A DNA stretch of 64,000 bases. Origin: Chara braunii (taxonomy: Eukaryota; Streptophyta; Charophyceae; Charales; Characeae). Shown piece by piece: positions 56,620 to 64,000 of the stretch (the first letter of the stretch is position 1; the number at the start of each line of letters is the position of its first letter). The stretch spans positions 2,253,277 to 2,317,276 of the forward strand of contig BFEA01000007.1 of NCBI GenBank assembly GCA_003427395.1. The letters run 5' to 3'. Both the position numbers and the translations under genes were made by a program. The notes below the pieces were generated by a model, which saw nothing but the letters and a program-made list of their open reading frames with translations, had not been told where the DNA came from and made no database searches.

Positions 56620-56620
<1 letters not shown>
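54275..56620 (-). CDS. ATG13: Autophagy-related protein 13 (ATG13), first coding exon, partial
   Basis: ATG13 is the regulatory subunit of the ATG1/ULK kinase complex that starts autophagy. The 782-codon minus-strand exon starts at ATG 56,618-56,620. Plant ATG13 HORMA landmarks appear in order: DQIVTEFFSRVLHVIIDARI (12-31), WFNIQLD (71-77), EPMIIDIFLEH (95-105), LLERWVVQ (155-162), VYKRAVIMLRSLFCLVRTLP (246-265), PVDTPVGRLCLSVSYRH (311-327), IIPDYVGSPS (344-353). A long Ser/Pro/Gly-rich, presumably disordered region follows. Two Gly-rich stretches split the HORMA domain (121-152 and 167-243), which is unusual. The exon ends in frame after GGGALQ at a CAG|GTGAGT donor (GT at 54,274-54,273), so further exons should lie below 54,270; none was identified. 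The 5' side has a CT run and a gap. Confidence 0.9.
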
Positions 56621-56621
<1 letters not shown>

Positions 56622-56673
<52 letters not shown>

Positions 56674-56768
56674 NNNNNNNNNNNNNNNNNNNNNNNNNNN
56701 NNNNNNNNNNNNNNNNNNNNNNNNNNNNNNNNNNNNNNNNNNNNNNNNNNNNNNNNNNNNNNNNNNNN
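56622..56768. repeat. (CT)n run and 95-base gap upstream of ATG13
   Basis: On the minus strand this is a GA run one base above the ATG13 start codon, breaking into Ns at 56,674-56,768. It would lie in the 5' untranslated region. Its length is not resolved. Confidence 0.9.
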
Positions 56769-57667
56769 TGTGTGTATCACACGCCTGCTTGCTGTTTCAC
56801 CCAATCTGAGCATATGCTTCTCCCTTTCTCCCAGTTTTTTTCTCTCTTATTCTCCCTCCGACCGAGGTAAACGACAGCACAATCAATCCCCACCTATAAA
56901 AGGAGGCTATGTTGTTTTAACACAGGCACGGCGCACGTCATTTCCCAGATGGTGGATGGAAAGCACATCCCCCATGGGCGGACGAGTAACAGACTCAAGT
57001 CCTAAAACTTGGTCTCCCAGAGGATTCTTCACCCGAAAAAATCAGGTCTTTACGACCACACTTCACCATGTCGTTTCTGTCTCCAGCCCCTTCGTCTTTC
57101 CTCCGCCATGGTCTCCCTCTTCAATCTCTTCGTTTTCCTGCGTCTTCTCCGCCTCCAACTGCTCTTCCTCATCCTCCTATCCACTACTCTCAGCTTCGGA
57201 CTTATCAACAGACAATTAAAGTGAAGCACACTCGCTCACCATCTCCCCACTCGCCAATCGTCGGCTGATCGAGTATTGCCGCGATCAGCAACCGCGATTC
57301 TCTTCCGGGCAAACCACCAGATTGCAGCGCATGAACCCATTGATAATGATCAGGAATGTAGTGAGCATACCGATAGATCCGTTCACGGAAAAAACGAGCG
57401 AGAAAGCGTCCTATCAGCAGTCATCACGCCCTGGTTCGGTTCCGAAGGATAGACAGCAAACTAAAGAAATTAAATGAACAGACCAAAAATAATCATCAGT
57501 TCGACATCCGAATAACCAGTTGATGCATAATTACCCACATAATGACAGTCCTTATACTGCAACAACCGTGAACGCAAAGGTAGATTCACAGTCAGCCTCT
57601 CTCCCACACAGACCCCCTCCTCACCATCCTCCGCGCCTAAACACCATCTTTTCCCTTTCCAACCATG
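56769..57667. other. Upstream region of ATG13, no gene recognised
   Basis: Likely promoter or 5' flank of the minus-strand ATG13. A CCTATAAAAGG string at 56,893-56,903 is TATA-box-like and near-palindromic, but it lies over 270 bases above the start codon and cannot be tied to it. Confidence 0.4.
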
Positions 57668-58453
57668 CTACTCCGCAGACCCCCTCCCCTCCTCTCTCCT
57701 TACCCAGCCCGCCTCCCCACTAAATTTCCACTTCTTCACCACCCCGCCCTCCTCTCTCTCATGCCTCATCCCGATTGCCCACGAATAGCACTTATTCACC
57801 GCCACGCGTGGACGATGACGTCCGTACATGTCATCGTTGCGCAGGGCCATGCCAATCTTCTCTATATGATGTCCCGAAGAACCCGCCCATACATGGCAAA
57901 ACACCATGATGATTTTGGAATCTCGACGCGACAGGAGGCTTCGTTCCAGGTCCAGACCACCAGAGGCTACCACTCTCCTACCTCCCAACCGGGTTCCGTG
58001 GTGCGAGCGACACAGTGGTAGGTTGTGATCGAGTCCTACAATGGAACGAGTCCCAGGAGCCGAAAAAGCGTCTGGATGCAGCTCCTGTGACTGAATGGCA
58101 GACCGTACACCCAGTAATTGTGCACGAGCAGACCAGAGTTCGATTCGGTAAGCAAAGTACGGCCTGGACCCACTGCCCGGCGGCTGGAAACTGATGTTGG
58201 CCACAAAAAACGGCCAACAGTGGTTGGAAAGAACTTGCCGCGTTTCGTTGGGACCCCACCGCTGCCCTTGACTATAGGCACTGGAAACGGATGGACAAGC
58301 CCGAATAGGAAATCCCCCCCGGGGTGTTTCCTGAAAAGGCAAGTCGGCCCGGGGCTGTGGTCCAGGCCCTTCTATCGGCCTGCACCAGGACATGTCCGTG
58401 TGTGGCCGTACACGACCAGGTGTGGCAGGNGCCGCACAGGTACCGTGCAGCAC
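57668..58453 (-). CDS. Unrecognised open frame (doubtful)
   Basis: A 261-codon minus-strand frame interrupted by one N (58,430). I recognise no family. Two other frames overlap it with similar length. The middle part (PPGSGSRPYFAYRIELW...) has balanced composition, but neither codon bias nor motif supports it strongly. It is divergent from the Harbinger transposase and could be a decayed second element gene or chance. Confidence 0.2.
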   Translation of the reverse strand: MLHGTCAXPATPGRVRPHTDMSWCRPIEGPGPQPRADLPFQETPRGGFPIRACPSVSSAYSQGQRWGPNETRQVLSNHCWPFFVANISFQPPGSGSRPYFAYRIELWSARAQLLGVRSAIQSQELHPDAFSAPGTRSIVGLDHNLPLCRSHHGTRLGGRRVVASGGLDLERSLLSRRDSKIIMVFCHVWAGSSGHHIEKIGMALRNDDMYGRHRPRVAVNKCYSWAIGMRHEREEGGVVKKWKFSGEAGWVRREEGRGSAE

Positions 58454-58752
58454 ACAACGGCCTCACAGGGTCCGCTCGGCCGGTGAGGCGCGACTATGCA
58501 TGGAAATGACCGTTGGGAGCATCGGCGGATGTCCCCCCCTCCCACACTCCTCCCGTTGGTACCACTTTTCCCCGACGCGGACATCCATAGTGGGAGTGCA
58601 GTTACGAAGCAGTGACGGGAAGCCATAGCCGTCGACAAAGGAGGGGGGTTTGGCGAGGAGCACGGGTCCGCGAAGGGAGTCCGCTTGTGAAGTGGCAACG
58701 ACAACTGTTGTGCAAGGGTCGACACAGTTCCCATCACGGTCACAGCGTGGTC

Positions 58753-60219
58753 ATGTGTCCATCGGATGTTGGCAGTTCGGAGGACGAGTGGGAAGACATG
58801 ATGTTCATGCTCGTTCTCCTCATGACGCAGTGGGTGAACAGGCGCAACGCTGCGTCCATGGCCCTGCTTGAAGCTATCGCCATCACCCCGTTCATGTTCC
58901 GGGATGTGTCGGGGGCGCTTACGATGCTCGCAAGGGGGGTGGTTCACGGCATGGCGTTGAGCTGCTTGGCGGAGCAGGAGTTGGGAAGACACATGCAACG
59001 GAGAAGGCGATTGTGGATGGTGGAGCGTAGCGGAGGTTTGTGGAAGGACCTTCAAAGGGTGGGTGTAGAGCACGATAAGGTGTTTTTGCGGTTCTGCAGA
59101 TTACTGCGACCACAGTTTTTGCAAGTTCTTAGGCGCATCGGGCCCCGTATCTAGCGTTCGCCTACCAATTTTCGGTTGCCTATACCAGTCGGGCAGAAGT
59201 TTGCTTGCGCACTCATCCGGTGGGCAACGAGTGGATACTACTGGCAATCCGCCCACGGTTTGGGTATGGGGCTTGCGAGGGCATTGAGAAGCAACGAGGA
59301 CATCGCAGATGCTATCCTCCACGAGTACGTCCACCTCCTCTAATTCCCTACAGGACGTCGTTTGGAAAAAGTGTTAAATTCTTTCGAGACGAAGGGGTTC
59401 CGCGGATGTGTGGGGGCCATCGACTGCACATACATGTACATCGATAAGTCGAGGGGGACGCGGTCAGAGTGCTACTATCATCACACTGGAGACTTCTCGA
59501 TCGTCGCGCAGGTCGTGTGTGACAGCGAGTGCAGAATTGTCAGAGTGTATGTCACCTGCCCCGGGTCGGTGCACGACTCGCGTGTATTGCGGATGTCGCC
59601 ATTGTACCACAACACCATGGCAGGCAGAGGTGTGTTATGTGAGGGTGGAGCTATCATGCATGATGGAAGACATGTCACTCGTTACGTGCTTGGCGACGCC
59701 AACTAACCCCTTCTCCCGTGGATCATGACACCTATGGGTAGATTCGCGAGAACTAATGCAGATCGGACATACGACGAGTGTCACGTAGCGGTGAGATCTT
59801 GTATAGAGCGGATATTTGGACAATTGAAGAGCGTATGGAGGAATTTCATCCGCACTCAAATTGCGAACTTTGAAACCCTGCACAAGGAATTCATGGTTGT
59901 GTGTATACTACACAACCTCATGATTGAGCACAGGGTGGATATCGAGCCTGCACTGTTGAACCACAGCAGCGACAGTGACGGGGAGGGTCCACCACGCAAC
60001 CCCCGTTCCCGTCGACACCGCCGTCGGCGACTGCCACGTCATATTCCTGACCTCAACATTGAAGTCATGGTGGAGATTGATCCCAGTTATGGCTCCCACC
60101 TCAGAACGAGGGTCAGGGCTAGCTTGATTGATCATGTGATCATGTGGCCCATCATGTTAATGTTCATGGTGCACCGGTGCCATGTCCGTGGCGATAGTGC
60201 ATTGGGATTGCTGGGGTAG
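58753..60219 (+). pseudogene. PIF/Harbinger-type transposase with three in-frame stops
   Basis: One reading frame runs from ATG 58,753 to the stop at 60,217-60,219, broken by TAG (59,152), TAA (59,341) and TAA (59,704). Between stops it reads as a DDE_Tnp_4/HARBI1-like nuclease: NFRLPIPVGQKFACALIRWA, FRGCVGAIDCTYMYI (first Asp, 59,422), YVTCPGSVHDSRVLR (second Asp, 59,575), YVLGDAN-stop-PLLPWIMTP, and CIERIFGQLKSVWRNF (Glu, 59,806). The N-terminal helical region includes FLRFCRLLRPQFLQVLRRIG. It would cut and paste a Harbinger DNA transposon. The third stop stands where Tyr is usual (GDxxYPL). No frameshift is needed, so decay is recent or the stops are few. No terminal inverted repeats were located. 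Confidence 0.88.
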
Positions 60220-60235
60220 ACCGCCGTTCACATGT

Positions 60236-60447
60236 ATATGTGTGCGTGTGTGTGTGTGTGTGTGTATGTGCGTGTGCGTGTGTGTGTTCGTGCGAACCTG
60301 TTCTACCGAACAACTGTGGTTTTTATTACGAAGAAGAAGATTCTGCAAAATCTCTTTCTCTCTCTCTATCTATCTATCTATATATCTTTCTATATATCTG
60401 TCTATCTATCTATCTATCTATATATCTATCTATCTCTATCTCTCACG
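60236..60447 (+). repeat. (TG)n and (CTAT)n microsatellites
   Basis: GTGTGTG-rich run at about 60,240-60,292, then CT and CTAT/ATATCT runs at 60,354-60,447, just after the transposase stop. Confidence 0.92.
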
Positions 60448-60539
60448 ATTTGTCACCGCATTAACTTCACATACCAATCGATGGAGTCATTTTTTTGAAA
60501 TTGCAATTCATGCAATGATCGATAGAGTATATGGAAGAT

Positions 60540-60579
60540 TGATCGATTGATCAATTGATCGCTTGATGAAATGTTTGAT

Positions 60580-60640
<61 letters not shown>

Positions 60641-60793
60641 TGTTGATTGATTGATTGATTGGATAATCGGTTATATGATTGATTGATTAATTGATTGATT
60701 CATTGATTGATTGATTGATTTAGTAATTGAATGATTGATTGAATCATCGATTATATGATCGATTGATTAATTGCTTGCTTGCTTGCTTGAATG

Positions 60794-60836
<43 letters not shown>

Positions 60837-60950
60837 CAGTGATTCAGTGATTGAATAATTGAATGATTGAATGATTGGATGATTTATTATATGATTGATT
60901 GATTAACTGATTGATTGATTGATTGATTGATTGGATTGCTGAAGGAGTGA
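60540..60950 (+). repeat. (GATT)n array, about 400 bases
   Basis: GATTGATTGATT throughout, with interruptions such as TTATATGATTGATTAATT recurring about every 120 bases, so a higher-order repeat is superimposed. Confidence 0.95.
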
Positions 60951-61072
60951 TTAAACGATTGGTTGACGAAATGAGTGGTTGATTGTTTGATGTCTATTGA
61001 TCGATTGGTTGATTGTTATTTTTATTTGTGGATGCATTCGCGGCTTGGTATATGTATGAATATGTGTGTATA

Positions 61073-61834
61073 CAGGGTAACCGGCGTTCAGGACGGGCCG
61101 AATGCCCGAACCCGAACGCCCGAACGTCCTAGCCCCCCTATAGACACGTTTGCCCGTTCGGACTGAACGCGGACAAAAAAAAAAAAAAAAAAAAAAAAAA
61201 GTCGTAAAAAAAATCTGAAACAAATATATGTTATGCAAACAGACAAACCGAATTACATTTGTCTCAGAGTTACCTCCAAATTCGATACCAAATTCGAATT
61301 AAAAATAAATAACGAAAAATAAAAAATAATAATAGAAACAAAAAATTTGAAGAGAGAATTATAATCAATGTGCGGGCAGACACGTTTTAAACACCTCCAT
61401 CTTTGAAGATTTTTTATTTTTTTTTTGATCAGTGAAATTCCCGGAAAATTCATAGGTGTGTATCTCACATGATACAAAACTCATTTAAAAAACATAAAAA
61501 AAAAAAAATAAAATTTAGGCCCCGAAACAAAGTGAAAACAAAAAGAGAAAAGAGAAAAAAAACAAAATAGTGAGTGGGTGAGCACGTTTTGACACCGACA
61601 TCTTTGGCGATTTTTTATTTTTTTCTGGCTAAACAAAAGTATCTCAAAATTTAGAGGCATGTACGTCACATCATAGAGAACTCACAAAAAAACTTTCAAG
61701 AAAAACTAATAATTTTTAGGCCCCGAAATAATTTTTGGCGGGGGGCCGAACCTCTTCAGGTTCGGCCCCAAACGTGACCCTGAACGTACGGAGGTTGGCC
61801 CGGGGGCCTCCGTATGTACGGGCTGGTAACCCTG
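61073..61834. mobile_element. hAT-like non-autonomous DNA element, 762 bases
   Basis: Ends are CAGGGTAACCGGC on the left and, reverse-complemented, CAGGGTTACCAGC on the right (11 of 13). The 8-base flanks are TGTGTATA and TGTATATA (7 of 8). CAGGG ends plus an 8-base flank repeat fit the hAT superfamily. The body is AT-rich with GC-rich ends and holds two ~200-base tandem sub-repeats (starts at 61,381 and 61,583: CACGTTTT, ACATCTTTG, TTTTTTATTTTTTT, TTTAGGCCCCGAAA). No coding capacity. Confidence 0.75.
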
Positions 61835-62592
61835 TGTATATATGTATATATATATATATATATACATTTGTTGTCCTCTTCTCCCTCTCTGCCTACGGTT
61901 TACCGGGCAGTTCTATTTGACGATATATATATACACAAACTTGTCAGATCAGAAAATCCAACTACAACCAAACAGGGGGCAACATGCAACAACACAAAAA
62001 AAAGATCGTGGATGACAAGTCCCATATGCAAGCACCGCCCCTTCTTCACACGCCAAACGACGGGACAAGACCAATCAGGACAAAACTCTTCTCTGCAAAT
62101 AAAACTATATACACACGTGACCGTATTCGTAATCAAGATGTGGGACAAACCAACGGGGATGCAGACAAAAGTGCCAAAAAACAAACGTAATAAAACAAAT
62201 GAACCTCGAGTGTGACACTTCATACCCCGTGAACTCCATACCCGATAAACTCTACGTTCACACGGCGAGACAGAGAGAGGAAGAAAGCCACGACTGCTAG
62301 AGTACACGGTAGACAAAACCTCGTTTGAAAAGCGAGATTATGAACTGGTGTGAAACACACATGTTATCGATCTACGACACAACGTTGGTGCTGCATCCAA
62401 CCCTCCTCACGACAAAAAAACACACCACATCCTCATCGCGGGCCAACCCCCGACCCAACCTAGCAATTCCCGAACCAGCCAACATGGCACAAGTACTCTG
62501 CCCGCCAAATCGGCGGAATAAAAAAAAAAATGGTCATCATCGTGAAGCTCCACCCGTCCTCCATATTGTACGCCCCTTCATAGTGCACGTCA
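61835..62592. other. No gene recognised
   Basis: AT-dinucleotide runs at 61,840-61,865, then unremarkable sequence with only short frames. Confidence 0.45.
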
Positions 62593-63076
62593 CTATCTCT
62601 CGAAGGCGGTCGACCACCTGTTACGCGCAGCCCTGAGGTCATCCTCCGGACACCACATTTGAACCGCCCCATGCATGTAGCCTCTCTCCCGAAGTGGAGG
62701 CTTCATGTGCGCCACATAGCAGGCGTTGTTGCTATTGGTCTCCACGTGCTCTTCGGCGATGGCGGAGACAGGGTAGAGGACGGTGTCCCCGACGACATCG
62801 GGCCTCGGCCCCAGCCACGCATCCGGGACAACATTGGACAACTTCTTCACAAATAGGACAACCTCCGCAAGGCTGTCATCCCGGTCGTACCCCAACCCGA
62901 CCACCATCCTCATCGCGAGGAGGCCATTGACAAACCCATAGTAAACGCGCGTCACTGAAGACGGTCGGGCCCCAATCCATGTTCCGATAGCGCTCTGTTC
63001 CCCGTTCCCACTGTCTTCTGCACGACAACCTCTTTCCCGTCAACCACCTCCCTCATCACCGCGTATACGTCCGACA

Positions 63077-63078
<2 letters not shown>
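62593..63078 (-). pseudogene. Unidentified protein-coding relic with two apparent frameshifts
   Basis: The minus strand opens MSDVYAVMREVVDGKEVVV (ATG near 63,076-63,078), shifts frame to RYRNMDWGPTVFSDAR, then shifts again to VYYGFVNGLLAMRMVVGLGY, LAEVVLFVKKLSNVVPDAWL, DVVGDTVLYPVSAIAEEHVE and ends DLRAARNRWSTAFER at 62,593. The even, hydrophobic/charged composition and smooth hand-over between frames suggest former coding. I recognise no family; a transposon-carried or dispersed gene is possible. Confidence 0.4.

Positions 63079-63082
<4 letters not shown>

Positions 63083-63155
<73 letters not shown>
63083..63155 (+). repeat. (CT)n microsatellite
   Basis: About 36 CT units directly above the presumed start of the relic at 62,593-63,078. 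Confidence 0.95.
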
Positions 63156-63160
<5 letters not shown>

Positions 63161-63303
63161 CACATGCACACGTCTCCTCCCACCACTACGGAAAGCGGCA
63201 CACAACCAACCTCATAAACTGAAGGAGCGCCCACCAACATCAGTGTTGCCAAAGAAAGCCACGACTGCCCACGTATATATAGACAGAGGTCGACACCGTT
63301 TTC

Positions 63304-63826
63304 CGTCCCGTCGTCCACACCGGGTGTCCCATCCCTTGTTCCGACACCATGAACCGGTGTGTCCCGAAATATATATATATACGAGAGAAGGTTAACAACA
63401 GTCGTATTTTTCATCACCACTTCAAGACACCCTTCACCACTTCAGGATATAGTCTGCCTAAACAGGTGGTTTTCAGGGTCTTCGGACCTTTTACCACTTC
63501 AGGACCATTCAGGATTTGAGACTGCCCCAAAATCTCACTTCACCACTTCAGGATGCAACTTGCCTAAACAGGTGGTTTTTAGGGTCTTCGGACCTTTCAC
63601 CACTTCAGGACCATTCGGGATTTTCAGACTGCCCAAAACTCTCACTTCAAAATTTTCATTCCTGAATTTTCAGCTACCCGTTAACCAGTTGTGATATATG
63701 TATACATATGTATATATATATATATATATTTTGGGACACACCGGCTCATGACTTCCATTTCCCCGTCCTAGCATCCAATCCGGGTGTCCGGTCCCTTGTT
63801 TCGGCACCATGAGCCGGTGTGTCCCT
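63304..63826. repeat. Composite repeat: two direct copies, one inverted copy, and a 106-bp tandem pair
   Basis: A ~60-base block ending CACCATGAACCGGTGTGTCCC (63,304-63,365) recurs in direct orientation at 63,765-63,825 and, as an 18-base core, inverted at 63,733-63,750. AT dinucleotide runs adjoin each. Between them a ~106-base unit (TGCCTAAACAGGTGG, GGGTCTTCGGACCTTT, ACCACTTCAGGACCATTC) occurs twice (starts at 63,455 and 63,561). Probably a non-autonomous mobile element with terminal repeats. Confidence 0.7.
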
Positions 63827-64000
63827 ATATATATGACCTGTTATCCTCGAGTGCTAACGTGACGAGGGGTCTGTGTCCGCCCTCCACTGTGCACCGCTGT
63901 TCCTCCCACCCCCGCGCCTCGCAAGAACCCCCACAAGCATTTCGAGGATGGTGTTCCCCCCACACATGACATCTGCGATGTCACCAATCTTCACAACGAT
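63827..64000. other. Window end, nothing recognised
   Basis: Short sequence without motif or repeat that I can identify. Confidence 0.5.

Noticed and set aside
59152-59706. Reassigned stop codons as an explanation for TAA/TAG inside the transposase
   Set aside because: Some green algae read TAA/TAG as Gln, but the third site aligns with Tyr, and the ATG13 exon of the same window uses no internal stops. Ordinary decay is simpler.

Overview
Eukaryotic nuclear DNA, most likely from a streptophyte plant or charophyte alga. A Chara-like alga is my guess from the overall style (plant-type ATG13, chromodomain-bearing Ty3/gypsy elements, abundant GA/CT microsatellites); I cannot confirm it. The window is transposon-dominated and contains one convincing host gene: a long 5' coding exon of autophagy gene ATG13 on the minus strand at 54.3-56.6 kb.

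Layout. 0-6.4 kb: pyrimidine-rich minisatellites, a degenerate LTR-like patch, a GCGCA-rich patch, then about 4.6 kb without a recognisable gene. 6.4-11.3 kb: a minus-strand Ty3/gypsy chromovirus ('family A') with 3' LTR, polypurine tract, chromodomain, integrase, RNase H, reverse transcriptase, protease and a gag zinc knuckle; its 5' LTR is not found. 11.3-15.0 kb: diverged ~1.26 kb direct repeats with small palindromes. 15.1-17.3 kb: three adjacent blocks of a 91-93 bp tandem satellite. 18.4-24.9 kb: a nested pile of family A and 'family B' LTRs and pol fragments. 23.9-35.2 kb: a near full-length family B element (5' LTR, tRNA-Met-type primer site, duplicated gag, damaged pol, chromodomain, polypurine tract, 3' LTR), with a 402-base gap in its leader and a small hAT-like element in gag. 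35.6-38.5 kb: an internally deleted gypsy element ('C'). 39.0-45.2 kb: a decayed minus-strand gypsy element ('D') split by a ~1 kb insertion. 45.9-51.1 kb: polypyrimidine/polypurine tracts with large AATC/GATT palindromes; this part contains a definite assembly error, a transposase mate-pair adapter at 50,480-50,513 followed by a 549-base second copy of 47,253-47,801. 52.1-53.4 kb: degenerate tandem repeats and microsatellites. 54.3-56.6 kb: ATG13 exon. 58.75-60.2 kb: PIF/Harbinger transposase pseudogene. 60.2-61.8 kb: tetranucleotide arrays and a 762-base hAT-like non-autonomous element. 62.6-63.8 kb: an unidentified broken coding region and a composite inverted/direct repeat.

The retroelement parts form recognisable LTR-gag-PR-RT-RH-IN-chromodomain units, but every unit carries stops, frameshifts or deletions, so none looks autonomous. 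I found no convincing new multi-gene biological system. The most notable points are the Gly-rich expansions inside the ATG13 HORMA domain, the satellite trio of shared period, the two hAT-like elements with terminal repeats and 8-base flanking repeats, the nested LTR order, and the adapter-marked misassembly.
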